The position numbers were made by a program, and so were the translations under genes. The notes under the pieces were generated by a model. The model worked only from the letters and a program-made list of their open reading frames with translations, did no database searches and was not told the origin of the DNA. This document shows, piece after piece, positions 1 through 9,133 of a DNA stretch of 50,431 bases (positions are counted from its first letter, which is position 1; each line of letters opens with the position of its first letter). This stretch comes from Candidatus Kapaibacterium sp. GTDB lineage: Bacteria; Bacteroidota; Ignavibacteria; Kapaibacteriales; UBA2268. The stretch spans positions 1 through 50,431 of the forward strand of contig JAPLFL010000033.1 of the NCBI GenBank assembly GCA_026390695.1, in the 5' to 3' direction.

Positions 1-2
1 AC

Positions 3-116
3 ACCAATGCAAATGCTGAATCTTTTAACGCGAAGGTAAAACTATTTAGAGCTAATCTCAGAGGGGTGATTGATACTAAGTTTTTCCTCTTTAGATTAGC
101 TAAACTTTTTGCTTAA
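3..116 (+). CDS. C-terminal end of an ISAon1-like transposase (cut by window edge)
   Basis: An open frame enters from the left edge and stops at a TAA at 114-116. The 37 residues contain AESFNAKVKLFRA, then RGV and FFLFRLAKLFA, which I recognise as the usual C-terminus of ISAon1/ISL3-type DDE transposases of Bacteroidota. About 20 bases after the stop comes tttgacatgaccc, which resembles the terminal inverted repeat of such elements, so the IS probably ends near 140. Whether the transposase is intact cannot be judged from this window. Family assignment rests on a short tail and is moderately sure. Confidence 0.6.
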   Translation, partial: TNANAESFNAKVKLFRANLRGVIDTKFFLFRLAKLFA

Positions 117-145
117 TCCCCAAAAATTTGACATGACCCGTTATT

Positions 146-433
146 ATGCTTATAATTTACGGACTCTTCACAATTCTTGAGCGCTACCCGCATATCTACA
201 ATTATGTCGTCGAAATAATCGATGAAAATGCAGAAGCACAATACACAGCCGCAGTCAGATTTTTGAGAATCTTGAAACTGGAAATTTGTTTATTGTTTAG
301 TTTCGTGATACAACAAATAATAGCTTCAAGTGGAGTACATAGTTTAAAGATCAGCTTTTGGTTTATTCCTGTATTTATTCTTGCAATATTTATAAGTATT
401 GCAATTTATATTCGCCAGTCACTAAAACTTTGA
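146..433 (+). pseudogene. 3' remnant of an integral membrane protein gene, probably truncated by the IS
   Basis: The 95 residues contain two hydrophobic segments (about residues 45-63 and 70-88) and a soluble stretch with YPHIYNYVVEI and ENAEAQYTAAVRFLR. I associate this stretch with the C-terminal half of a small uncharacterised membrane protein family in Bacteroidota, usually preceded by further membrane segments. The frame is closed just upstream by TGA at 134-136, inside the putative IS end, and the ATG at 146 has no ribosome binding site. The simplest reading is that the IS removed the 5' part and only the 3' part remains. It could also be a short real gene. The stop codon overlaps a second IS-end-like motif at 429-442. 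Confidence 0.5.
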
Positions 434-515
434 CGTGACCCCTAATAACCAAGTTCAACAAGTTATAAGGTTTAAATAATCATAAGATTATTGACATAAT
501 ATTATTTCATATTGG

Positions 516-880
516 CTATTCAAGTAAGTCCCGCTGCTGTTGCTATTATTAAAGCCTTTTGCATAATTTGTTGTTTAAATTTGCACATATTTGCACAGTG
601 GAGTATGCAAGCAAGTTCCGCTGCTGTTGCAATTATTAATGCCTTTTGCATAGTTTTGCATAATTTTTAACCATTTTCAGTAACAATAATCATTAACTAT
701 TGATAATTGATAATTTGCATACCCATATATGCAAGCATATTGCGCTGCTGTTCTACTTTCTAATGCCTTTTGCATAATTTGTTGTTTAAATTTGCATATA
801 TTTGCATAGTGGAATATGCAAGTAAGTCCCGCTGCTGTTGCAATTATTAATGCCTTTTGCATAGTTTTGCATAATTTTTT
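516..880. repeat. Cluster of four 87-bp-period repeats
   Basis: A core reading caagtaagtcccgctgctg (with variants) followed by a ttgcaattattaatgccttttgcata-type tail recurs at 521, 608, 732 and 819, with a decayed fifth copy near 1030. Two of the intervals are exactly 87 bp and one is 87 plus a 37-bp insertion. Linkers between cores are rich in tttgcata/tatgcaaa octamers and share the segment gttgtttaaatttgcatat. All copies have the same orientation. On the minus strand each unit reads as a short open peptide, but this is periodic repeat sequence and I do not call it coding. The function is unknown. Confidence 0.75.
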
Positions 881-895
881 AACCATTAACAATTT

Positions 896-1002
896 AGTCT
901 GTCTCAAAATATAATATTTGCCATAATTGTCAATCCCGCGCATGCGGGAATCCCCTACCAGTACCACTTTAGGAGATTTCTGCATGAGCATCAATGACAG
1001 AA
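896..1002. repeat. Degenerate MITE-like palindromic element
   Basis: The left side starts with gtctgtctcaaaa, matching the terminal repeat of the better copies. The inner part has the palindrome atcccgcgcatgcgggaat and the shared cctaccagtaccacttta bridge. The right side has decayed to tcaatgacagaaac. It belongs to the same family as the elements at 1591-1721, 16415-16501, 48691-48886 and 50150-50322. Confidence 0.6.
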
Positions 1003-1545
1003 ACGGAACTATTAAGAGAGCTTCTTGTAAGTAAGCAAATTGCGCTGTATTCGACTTTTTAAAACCTTTTGAATATTTTTTACCAATTTTCATTGATCAT
1101 CAACCTTTAACTTTACAAACTATAAATGAACAAGAACGCAAAACTATTAGTTCAGATTTAAATATCAAGAAAACCGCTCACAAACTACACACCAAATAGT
1201 TTGTGAAATATGTGGGATATACTTTGAATAAAATTGACATATATTTAAATTTTTGAGTTGTATTCGGACTCCGGAGTTATGTACACCACAAGAATTAATT
1301 GAGTATTAAATTTAATATGGAAATTATTGATGAATACGTGTAGGTCTTATTTTTCAACTGTAAGAACTTATTAAAAATCGAATAAATTATTTGGTTTTTC
1401 AGTAATAAAAAGTTAATAAGATTTGTATCTAACATGTTGAATATATTCTACTAAGTCCCCATGTAAAAATTTACATGCAAATTACAGCTAACTTTATTAA
1501 ATCAATAGCTTATATCATTTTCTTAATAAAATAGGAATTATTGTC

Positions 1546-1721
1546 ATTCCCGCACATGCGGGAATCCCCTTCTAGTACCAATCATGAGATGAGGTTGTTT
1601 CAAAAGCCACATATTTAACAAAAATGTCATTCCTGCGTATGCAGGAATCTCCTTCCAGTGCCACTTTAAGGGATTCCTGCATTCGCAGGAATGACATAAA
1701 TGAGGCTTTTGAGACAGCCTT
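1546..1721. mobile_element. MITE-like element with terminal inverted repeats plus adjacent half copy
   Basis: A 131-bp element at 1591-1721 is bounded by gaggttgtttcaaaagcc and its near-perfect inverse ggcttttgagacagcctt. Inside are two palindromes of the attcctgcgtatgcaggaat type, joined by a shared bridge containing ccagtgccacttta. A solitary palindrome (attcccgcacatgcgggaat, 1546-1565) with part of the bridge lies directly upstream. There is no coding capacity. The terminal repeats and small size fit a non-autonomous element; the parent IS is not in the window. Confidence 0.65.
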
Positions 1722-1928
1722 CAAGTAGGAAACGATATTAGACATTCTTGTCTGAGCATAATAAGCAACAAACAGACAGGGATTTCTGTTCTACCAAAAA
1801 ACAAGTTAGATGAGAGGTTTTTAATCAATTACTCTGTGAATATTTAAAAGATGTGTATAATTGTTAGCTTTAAAAAATTGGGTTAGGGGGTTTTTCCAAT
1901 TTAGTCAAACCAAACCTTCGATAGCCGC

Positions 1929-1948
1929 TTCTCTACTCAAGTAGAGAA
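1929..1948. promoter_or_regulatory. Perfect 9-bp inverted repeat upstream of moaA
   Basis: The arms ttctctact and agtagagaa are separated by two bases. The tiny loop argues against a terminator and fits a dimeric repressor operator. It sits about 140 bp before the moaA start and no other gene is nearby. The regulatory role is inferred only from symmetry and position. Confidence 0.3.
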
Positions 1949-2086
1949 AATGTAAATAACTCAATCAAGATTACGTGAACAATGACCAAGCCCAAAATTG
2001 TTGCTTTTTTACGTAATTTTGTAAAAGCTATACCTGTTAGAATAAAAATCAGACAGTTGTGAAATTAGAATTAAATTGAATTCCGA

Positions 2087-3082
2087 ATGACCGAACTCAC
2101 CGATAGATTTAACCGCAAACACGAGTACCTTAGAATATCTCTCACCGATAATTGTAACTTAAACTGCATCTATTGCAGTCCAATCGGCTCTTGTATCCCA
2201 AAAACAGAAAAAAAAGATATATTAACTTATGAGGAAATAATAAGAATTGTCAATCTTTTTGCAGTGGCAGGTTTTAAAAAATTCCGCTTTACCGGCGGGG
2301 AACCATTACTTCGGAGAGATGTTCTTGCCCTTTTTGAAAAGTTATCGGAACTAAGAAAAAAATATAAGTTTGAGCTATTAATTACTACAAACGGAATTTT
2401 ACTTCATGATAAAATTGATAAATTAATGGAATATGGCGTTGAAAGGCTCAATATCAGCCTTGATTCACTTAAATCGGATAATTTTATTAAAATTAACGGC
2501 AGTAAAGATTATCTACAGATTGTAATTGACAACATAGAACAAGCCATAGCAGCAGATATCAAAATAAAAATCAATACTGTAATCATACGTGGAATAAATG
2601 AAACTGAGCTTATAGATTTTTGTGATTTTTCAATAAAATATTCAGTGAATGTACGTTTTATAGAGTTCATGCCATTCAGCTCAAATAATTGGAATAAGGA
2701 GCAATTCATAAGTTCGGCTGAAATGAGAGAAATTATTAGCGCAAAATACCTACTAAAGCGATTAGATCAAGATTTATCCACATCCGACAATTATCTGATC
2801 GAAGGTACAGGAGGCATGATTGGATTTATAAACCCAATATCCGATCATTTCTGTTCTTCATGCAATAGGCTCAGGATTAGCTCTGACTCAAATTTGAAGC
2901 TTTGTCTGTTTTCAGAATCATCCGGTTCGATTAATTTTAAAAAAATGATAAATCAAAACTATACTGATTCGCAAATGCTTGATATAATAAGTGCAGCACT
3001 GCAAAATAAAGAATCTGAACACAGTGCTATTACCAACTCAAAACTACTATTAAATAATGAAATGTTAAATATTGGCGGCTAA
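2087..3082 (+). CDS. moaA: GTP 3',8-cyclase MoaA (molybdenum cofactor biosynthesis)
   Basis: MoaA is a radical SAM enzyme that converts GTP to 3',8-cyclo-7,8-dihydro-GTP, the first step of molybdopterin synthesis. The N-terminal radical SAM cluster motif CNLNCIYC (Cys23, Cys27, Cys30) is present, followed by the FTGGEPLLR SAM-binding loop near residue 68. The second [4Fe-4S] cluster that binds GTP is represented by Cys256, Cys259 and Cys273 (CSSCNRLR, then LKLCLF). The protein ends in the Gly-Gly pair that MoaA inserts into its own active site, so it should be active. Its 331 residues match the family. It is first in a co-directional run with a MOSC gene (14 bp apart) and a TauE-like exporter (21 bp further). 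No moaC, moaE or moeA is in the window. Confidence 0.96.
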   Translation: MTELTDRFNRKHEYLRISLTDNCNLNCIYCSPIGSCIPKTEKKDILTYEEIIRIVNLFAVAGFKKFRFTGGEPLLRRDVLALFEKLSELRKKYKFELLITTNGILLHDKIDKLMEYGVERLNISLDSLKSDNFIKINGSKDYLQIVIDNIEQAIAADIKIKINTVIIRGINETELIDFCDFSIKYSVNVRFIEFMPFSSNNWNKEQFISSAEMREIISAKYLLKRLDQDLSTSDNYLIEGTGGMIGFINPISDHFCSSCNRLRISSDSNLKLCLFSESSGSINFKKMINQNYTDSQMLDIISAALQNKESEHSAITNSKLLLNNEMLNIGG

Positions 3083-3096
3083 TAAAAAGTAAAATT

Positions 3097-3531
3097 ATGG
3101 GAAAAATAATTGCAATTTCAATAAGTACAATAAGAGGTATTCCAAAAACCAATGTCGTTGAAGCAAATTTAATTGAGAACTTCGGAATTGAGCAAGATGC
3201 TCATGCCGGTGATTGGCACCGACAAATCTCACTATTAGCCGACGAATCCATCGATAAAATCAGAAATGCAGGTATGCCAGAAGTTTCTGCAGGTGACTTT
3301 GCCGAGAATCTAACAACCAAGGGCATTGACTTCTCAAAAATACAGGTTGGAACACGGCTCAGTCTAAGTAGTAGCATTTTATTGGAAATTACACAAATTG
3401 GTAAGGAATGCCATACCAGATGCAAAATTTATCAGAAAGTTGGAAATTGTGTCATGCCGACCGATGGGCTATTTGCAAAAGTACTTAAAGGTGGAAAACT
3501 TACCATAGACGATGATATTGAGATATTATAA
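3097..3531 (+). CDS. MOSC domain protein
   Basis: This 144-residue stand-alone MOSC domain resembles the C-terminal region of molybdenum cofactor sulfurases. MOSC proteins are thought to handle sulfur or to bind the molybdenum cofactor. Family features are the DAHAGDWHRQISLL segment (residues about 34-47), the AGDFAENLTT segment (about 66-75), and GKECHTRC with a further Cys in GNCVMP, which carry the conserved cysteines. It lies 14 bp after moaA and is surely co-transcribed with it. In some genomes this domain is fused to a MogA/MoaB-type protein; here it is alone. The substrate is unknown. Confidence 0.9.
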   Translation: MGKIIAISISTIRGIPKTNVVEANLIENFGIEQDAHAGDWHRQISLLADESIDKIRNAGMPEVSAGDFAENLTTKGIDFSKIQVGTRLSLSSSILLEITQIGKECHTRCKIYQKVGNCVMPTDGLFAKVLKGGKLTIDDDIEIL

Positions 3532-3552
3532 ACAACTTGAAATTATATTTTT

Positions 3553-4371
3553 ATGGAAAATAACTTAATAATATATTCATTAATTGGAATAATGGCGGGA
3601 GTGCTCTCAGGAATGTTTGGCATTGGTGGCGGAGTTGTGATTGTACCTGCTTTAATGCTCCTAATGGGATTTACGCTCCCTCAAGCATCAGGGACATCTC
3701 TTATGGCGCTACTATTGCCAGTTGGCATATTTGCAGTAGTGTCATATCACAAAGCAAAGCTGCTTAATATTAAAATTTCATTGATTATTGCACTTGGAAT
3801 AATCATAGGTAATTTTTTCGGTTCAATCACTGCAGTAAATATTGATGTTCAGCTCCTGAAGCTATTCTACGCACTATTCCTTCTATGGGTAGCATTAAAT
3901 TTTATAAACTTAAAAGATATAATTAAGAAATTGAGTTTTAAATCAGAGCTTTCATCAAATGTAACGGCAACAAATATTATTACTAATAACAATTCAACAT
4001 TTGATAACTTTTATTTTCTGCTTCCAGTTGGATTAGCGGCAGGCTACTTGTCCGGGCTATTCGGCATTGGTGGCGGACTGGTGATTGTCCCTGTACTGAT
4101 AAAGTTCTTAAAATTTGATACAAAAAAAGCAATTGGAACTTCTCTTGGATCATTATTGTTACCAGTTGGTTTGCCCGGAGTATTGGTATATAATCATGCT
4201 GGCGTTTTAATTTGGGCTGCTGCTATTCCTGTTGCAGCAGGATTATTTGTCGGTTCGATTTTTGGTGCAAAAATAACAATATCACTTCCCTCTCTGCTTA
4301 TAAAGCGTATCTATGGCGCTTTTCTCCTTATAATGAGTTTCTACTTCACATATCAGTCTTTAGTTCATTAA
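3553..4371 (+). CDS. TauE/SafE family anion exporter
   Basis: This is a 272-residue integral membrane protein of the sulfite/anion exporter family. The two halves carry the same signature, GMFGIGGGVVIVPAL near residue 24 and GLFGIGGGLVIVPVL near residue 173, each starting a bundle of about four membrane helices. That internal duplication is typical of TauE/SafE proteins. Members move sulfite, sulfoacetate or other sulfur-containing anions. Being 21 bp behind the moaA-MOSC pair suggests a link to molybdoenzyme-related sulfur metabolism, but the actual substrate cannot be read from sequence. Its 3' end overlaps the convergent MFS gene by 26 bp. Confidence 0.88.
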   Translation: MENNLIIYSLIGIMAGVLSGMFGIGGGVVIVPALMLLMGFTLPQASGTSLMALLLPVGIFAVVSYHKAKLLNIKISLIIALGIIIGNFFGSITAVNIDVQLLKLFYALFLLWVALNFINLKDIIKKLSFKSELSSNVTATNIITNNNSTFDNFYFLLPVGLAAGYLSGLFGIGGGLVIVPVLIKFLKFDTKKAIGTSLGSLLLPVGLPGVLVYNHAGVLIWAAAIPVAAGLFVGSIFGAKITISLPSLLIKRIYGAFLLIMSFYFTYQSLVH

Positions 4372-5662
4372 TCTTTGTAAAAAATAGAATTACAGCACCA
4401 GATATAAGAAGAATTAATAAAGATAAAATAGCAATCCGGTATGATCCGCTTAACTGTAAGGATAAACCAAAAATCAGCGGCCCAAGCCAGCTTGTGCCCT
4501 TGTCGCTAATTTCATAAAAAGCAAAATATTCTGATGTTTTTCCTGTTGGAATAAGATTAGAAAATAATGATCTGCTCAGAGCCTGAATACCTCCGAGAAC
4601 CAGTCCTATAACGAAGGATAAGAGCCAGAATCCGGCTGTATCTTTTAAAAACATATAGGCATAAAATATCGCTACTGACCAGATTAACAAATTAATAAGA
4701 ATCACTGTTTTAGTCTTCATTAACTTTGCCAGATAATTAAAAAGATATGAACCTAAAAATCCAACAAATTGTACCATAAGAATTATTTGAGTAAGTGTGG
4801 AGATTTCGATTCCAAGCTCATCTTTGCCGAATTGTGAAGCAATTACAATAACAGATTGAACACCATCATTGTAAAGTAAATATGCAATTAGAAAAAGTAA
4901 TGTCGATTTATATCTCAACATGTCCTTGAATGTGAGTGATAGCTGCTTATACCCAACTGAAATAATATTTAACGTTGCACTATTTGAACTTTCTGATTTA
5001 CGAAGAAATTTCATCGGGATTAATGAAAATAATCCCCACCAAACACCTGCTAAAGCAAGATTGATTCTAACTGCAAGGCTTTTATCAATTTTAAGATTGT
5101 CAGAATATGCAAATATAACAAGATTTATAGCAAGGCATAAGCCGCCACCAATGTAGCCAATTGCCCATCCGGTCGAAGATACCTCATCTCTTTGATGCTC
5201 GTAAGCTATGTCTGACAAAAATGAATTGTATATCACAGAAGCAGCACCAAAGCAAAGATTTGCCAAAATAAATAAGAGTCCACCAAAGATAAATCCTGAT
5301 TCTTTTAAAAAATACAATCCCATCGTAGAGAATGCACCTAAGTAGGTAAATATTCCAAGTAATAATTTCTTCTTATTTGTAAAATCAGCTATAGCTCCAA
5401 TTAGCGGTAAAATTAAAACTTGTAAAATTACTGATAGAGATACAAGATATGGGAAAAAGGAACCGTAAAAGATATGTAGTCCTATTATATTTATCATTCC
5501 GTCGGAATTGGCTGCTGCTTTGGTTATTCCAGTAAGATATGGACCAAGAAACACAGTTATTACAGTAGTATAAAAAGCTGAATTTGCCCAGTCATAAAAA
5601 TACCAGGATACGCGCTCCTTTCGGGTTGATGGAAATATTTTCTTGATTTTATGATTAGCCAT
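4346..5662 (-). CDS. MFS transporter, UMF1/Atg22-like family
   Basis: This 438-residue membrane protein has about twelve hydrophobic segments. The N-terminal RKERVSWYFYDWANSAFYTTV and the later GGIQALSRSLFSNLIP stretch are hallmarks of the UMF1 family (vacuole effluxer Atg22-like MFS proteins). Yeast Atg22 exports amino acids from the vacuole; bacterial substrates are generally unknown. The gene overlaps the TauE/SafE gene tail to tail by 26 bp and is divergent from the glycosyltransferase gene, with which it probably shares a short promoter region. Confidence 0.9.
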   Translation of the reverse strand: MANHKIKKIFPSTRKERVSWYFYDWANSAFYTTVITVFLGPYLTGITKAAANSDGMINIIGLHIFYGSFFPYLVSLSVILQVLILPLIGAIADFTNKKKLLLGIFTYLGAFSTMGLYFLKESGFIFGGLLFILANLCFGAASVIYNSFLSDIAYEHQRDEVSSTGWAIGYIGGGLCLAINLVIFAYSDNLKIDKSLAVRINLALAGVWWGLFSLIPMKFLRKSESSNSATLNIISVGYKQLSLTFKDMLRYKSTLLFLIAYLLYNDGVQSVIVIASQFGKDELGIEISTLTQIILMVQFVGFLGSYLFNYLAKLMKTKTVILINLLIWSVAIFYAYMFLKDTAGFWLLSFVIGLVLGGIQALSRSLFSNLIPTGKTSEYFAFYEISDKGTSWLGPLIFGLSLQLSGSYRIAILSLLILLISGAVILFFTKINELKTDM

Positions 5663-5725
5663 AATTCTTAGCTTTATTTTATAATTTTGAATAAGTACAA
5701 AGATAAACCGAATATTAGAAAGCTA

Positions 5726-6823
5726 ATGAAGAAAAATATTCTTAAAATTTTTGAAATGAAAATAAAAGGATTGTTTGATACATTTTTGTTCGCCAAACCA
5801 AGCAATGTTTCTGTAATTGAGCAAAATCAGAGAATATTCTCATCATTAAATATATCTAAAATTTTAATTCTTCGTCATGATAGAATAGGTGATGTTCTAA
5901 TTAGTATTCCTTTGTTTAAAATTATTAGAAATTTTATGCCTGATGCTGAGATTGATATAATTCTCGGTAAAAGAAATCAGGAAATTCAAAGCAGTATAAA
6001 AAGCTATTTTAATAATATTTTTGTATTTGATCAAACACTATTCAAAGCCATCATACTCATTATCCAGCTAAGAAGAAGGAAATATGATTTAATAATTGAT
6101 CCGTTTGATAAACCTTCCAGCACATCTTCGTTGATTATTAAATTATCAGGTATTGGCAATTCATTGGGATTCCGCACCCATAGCTCAGTGTGTACACATC
6201 AGGTAGTCGCTCTTGATAAAAATAAATATCATATCATTGAACGTACTGCACAATTAGCCTTGGCATTCGGCATCTGTCCTAACTCATCCAATATTATTCC
6301 GGAGTTTATAATTGATGATGAGGAGAAAATTAGAGCACAAAGTAGAATTGGTAAATTTTCCAAAGATACGAGAGTAGCTATAGTTCTATTCGGGTCCTCG
6401 GATTCAAAATTTTGGGGTATTAATAACCATATTGAGTTTATTAATAAAATAAAAACTCAAAAATCTGAAATTGAATTTATTCTTTTTGCAACTAAAGATC
6501 ATAATGATATTCTTCATAATATAGCAGATCAGACTGGTGCTTTAGCCGCACCTATAGCGAATAATATCATCGAATATGCTTTTTTACTTTATCAATGTGA
6601 TATGATATTTACACCTGATACTTCTGCAGTTCATTTTGCAACTGCTTGGAAAAAGCCTGTAATAGCGCTTTTTCCTTATGATCTCGGAAATAATGGAATG
6701 CCATGGTATCCTTATAAAACGCCAAATCGTACTTTAGTTGCTGAGAATGGAAATATTGAGACAATAAATGTTAATTCTGTGATCGAAGCTTTTGATAGTC
6801 TATTTAGAGAAATTGGATGTTGA
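5726..6823 (+). CDS. Glycosyltransferase family 9 (heptosyltransferase-like)
   Basis: The protein has the GT9 layout. An N-terminal Rossmann-like half starts with ILILRHDRIGDVLISIPLF. The C-terminal half has VAIVLFGSS and the nucleotide-sugar signature CDMIFTPDTSAVHFATAWKKP. GT9 enzymes such as WaaF and WaaC add heptose to the LPS core, so a role in outer-membrane glycan assembly is likely; the sugar is unknown. I chose the ATG at 5726 because a longer version would begin at a TTG (5687) without any ribosome binding site, only 24 bp from the divergent MFS start. The 3' end overlaps the convergent DUF3160 gene by 24 bp. Confidence 0.85.
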   Translation: MKKNILKIFEMKIKGLFDTFLFAKPSNVSVIEQNQRIFSSLNISKILILRHDRIGDVLISIPLFKIIRNFMPDAEIDIILGKRNQEIQSSIKSYFNNIFVFDQTLFKAIILIIQLRRRKYDLIIDPFDKPSSTSSLIIKLSGIGNSLGFRTHSSVCTHQVVALDKNKYHIIERTAQLALAFGICPNSSNIIPEFIIDDEEKIRAQSRIGKFSKDTRVAIVLFGSSDSKFWGINNHIEFINKIKTQKSEIEFILFATKDHNDILHNIADQTGALAAPIANNIIEYAFLLYQCDMIFTPDTSAVHFATAWKKPVIALFPYDLGNNGMPWYPYKTPNRTLVAENGNIETINVNSVIEAFDSLFREIGC

Positions 6824-9124
6824 CATAATATCCTTCATCCAAATGTAATTAGATGATCTAATATTATTATTTAAAACTGGCTGCCAATCAATCTCTAAAG
6901 GCACATTAAATTCTTGGTAACTAAAAGCCATTCCTCGAGTCAAATAAAAATATCCACCTATTTCAACAACTGCTAAAAGCTCATTAGTTCCTGATATAAC
7001 ATTTTTTACACATTCAGCACGTCCACTTAATTTATTTATATAATGAAATAAATCCGAAGACTTCGTTGATAATAGCGGCTTTTCAGTAACATTCGGAATT
7101 AAATGATTAAATGTTTTACCCAATGAATCGGCTTCCACAGCAATATTAGCTATTCTCTTGAATTCATCATCATTTAATAATTGGTGATCTAATTCCTTTT
7201 TTGAAACAGCTATAAAAAACTTTAATAAATCTCTGATCCATACATCAGAGCTGTCAATGCTTATGTTACTAATGCCATTATTTTTGAATGTACTTTTGAA
7301 AAGATCAATGAAATGAACCATATTGTTCCAGAATTTAATATTTGGTTCGATGTAACCTACGATACGTGGCTGTGGATCAGACATTTTATTAACAGATTCC
7401 ATTTCATAATTCAAAATTTTAGAATTTTCAAAATCATATATATATGTTAAACCGGCTAAAGCAGTGTTTAAATTCTTTTTAATCCACCCGGCATGCTTCA
7501 TAAAATTAGGATAGAAGCGCTCTTGAGCCATTAAGATGTTAAAAAGATCAAGCCATCTTGTATAAAATGTCTTATTCACGTCATATTGAGAAAATTTCTT
7601 TTTTAATATATTTAATTTCTTTTGATAGCCGCTCCAATTCATATTCACTTTATGATAATTAATTAGTATGCTATCTGCGTATCTGTTTCCAAAAACAGCT
7701 AAAATATCCAATGCCCGCGGTGATTGCCTAAAATCAGGATTCTCGGAATTTCCGGGATGAACTAACTGATATAAAATATATTTATCAGGGTTGGCTCTCC
7801 TTGGGAAAAAATAGACTGAAAGCGATGAATCAACAGCATTAATTTTATTATCATTTCTGGGGTCAAGCTTAAAAAGTGAAATAAATATTTTCTCATAATT
7901 AGCATTATTCATAATCTCTGCTAAATTAGATTCAATTTGTAAATTCCAGAATATTCTGCTCAAATTATGCAGTGAAAGCTCAGTTCCGTCCCCATACATA
8001 AATTCATTTATATTAAATAAAGAATCGTATAAATCTTTTAACTTTGAAATATTCAAGAGATATGCCATGAAAGAGGCTCTTTTAACTGAATTAGTGTCAT
8101 AAACATTGAAGGAATAGCTCTGAAGCCACTCCATAGCTCTATGAAGTCGTTCATTTTTACTCTTATATATATTAATATCAGGAGTTTTATTAAAATCATT
8201 AATATACTTATCTGGCTCTGAAAGCTTCTCTCCGGTTAATAAGTAATATGAAAAGGAAAAATATGATCTATTAAACTCGATTGCATCTTGAAAAACAAAT
8301 TTATCATGACTTAATGAAAATTTATTTGCTTCATCAAACAAATTTTTCAATAATAATTTAAGTTTCGGGTATAACAAATCATTCTCAATATAATTATAAC
8401 AATTGCTGAAATAGCTGTGTAGTAGCTGAATACCAAAATCCGTACTAATAAATTTATTTACTTGTTTTATAGGTTTCTGAAAATTACTATTTTGATTTAA
8501 AGCTTCCTTCAAACAAAATCCATTATTCCGTATAATAGCTGCTGTTGCAGAATCCAAAATACATTTCGTGTCAATATATTTTGAAACACTGAATAACTGC
8601 TGGTTGACGATGTTTTCAAAAAAAGAATTATAACTTTTATCAATTTCAAGGAATGAAGATTTTCTTTTTTTATTTAATTCTGATTTTACTCTCTGATAGA
8701 ACTGCTCTTCGTTATTGTTAAGTTTAATATTAAAATTATTGTCCCAAAAAATGGGTTGATACCAATTAAAGTTCTTATAATAATCAAGAATTTCGGAAGA
8801 AGAAAAGTAGTATCCTTTTTTTGCATATGGTTCAAATAATTTAGCTCTTAAATCTGATATAGATAGAGTATCTAAAATTTGATTAAAATTTATTATTGGT
8901 GCTTCTATTCTGCTTTTATAAGCCTCTTTAAATAATTTAGATTTGTAGATTGCTTTGCTTAGAGGCTCTGATTGACTATAAGAATTATTTATTATTCTTA
9001 TCAGATTTGCTTCATAATCATCTTCTGGTGTTCTATTTGATGTTGAATCAATAGAAGCCGCATTGGCTGCCGTGGCAGGTAATAGAAATAATGATAATAG
9101 AAATAATTTTGTGAGATATATCAT
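6800..9124 (-). CDS. Secreted DUF3160 protein with YARHG-like domain
   Basis: The 774-residue protein starts with a signal peptide (about residues 1-22, ending TAANA). Residues about 95-150 resemble a YARHG domain (KGYYFSSSEILDYY, then NFNWYQP and a following LNNNEEQF stretch). The long C-terminal part matches DUF3160: KKLNTALAGL, the RIVGYIEP segment and the final RGMAFSYQEF. DUF3160 has no known biochemical activity. The gene is the last of a six-gene operon, 9 bp after the response-regulator gene. Its link to NAD synthesis is unexplained. A periplasmic or surface location is inferred from the signal peptide. Confidence 0.8.
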   Translation of the reverse strand: MIYLTKLFLLSLFLLPATAANAASIDSTSNRTPEDDYEANLIRIINNSYSQSEPLSKAIYKSKLFKEAYKSRIEAPIINFNQILDTLSISDLRAKLFEPYAKKGYYFSSSEILDYYKNFNWYQPIFWDNNFNIKLNNNEEQFYQRVKSELNKKRKSSFLEIDKSYNSFFENIVNQQLFSVSKYIDTKCILDSATAAIIRNNGFCLKEALNQNSNFQKPIKQVNKFISTDFGIQLLHSYFSNCYNYIENDLLYPKLKLLLKNLFDEANKFSLSHDKFVFQDAIEFNRSYFSFSYYLLTGEKLSEPDKYINDFNKTPDINIYKSKNERLHRAMEWLQSYSFNVYDTNSVKRASFMAYLLNISKLKDLYDSLFNINEFMYGDGTELSLHNLSRIFWNLQIESNLAEIMNNANYEKIFISLFKLDPRNDNKINAVDSSLSVYFFPRRANPDKYILYQLVHPGNSENPDFRQSPRALDILAVFGNRYADSILINYHKVNMNWSGYQKKLNILKKKFSQYDVNKTFYTRWLDLFNILMAQERFYPNFMKHAGWIKKNLNTALAGLTYIYDFENSKILNYEMESVNKMSDPQPRIVGYIEPNIKFWNNMVHFIDLFKSTFKNNGISNISIDSSDVWIRDLLKFFIAVSKKELDHQLLNDDEFKRIANIAVEADSLGKTFNHLIPNVTEKPLLSTKSSDLFHYINKLSGRAECVKNVISGTNELLAVVEIGGYFYLTRGMAFSYQEFNVPLEIDWQPVLNNNIRSSNYIWMKDIMSTSNFSK

Positions 9125-9133
9125 TTTAAGATT

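Larger units (their letters stand above)
434..2086. other. Gene-poor, repeat-rich intergenic region
   Basis: I see no credible gene in these 1.65 kb. The stretch holds an 87-bp-period repeat cluster (about 516-880), a degenerate MITE copy (about 896-1002) and a decayed fifth repeat unit (about 1028-1080). It also has AT-rich sequence with a perfect inverted repeat at 1460-1477 (arms catgtaaa/tttacatg), a full MITE-like copy (1591-1721), and a segment at about 1815-1870 that recurs imperfectly at about 16630-16677. A 9-bp inverted repeat lies at 1929-1948. An open frame on the minus strand across 677-1093 is made of repeat sequence and is not a gene. Confidence 0.7.

Noticed and set aside
677-1093. 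138-codon minus-strand frame
   Set aside because: It consists of the 87-bp repeats and a MITE remnant; no domain, ribosome binding site or plausible composition.
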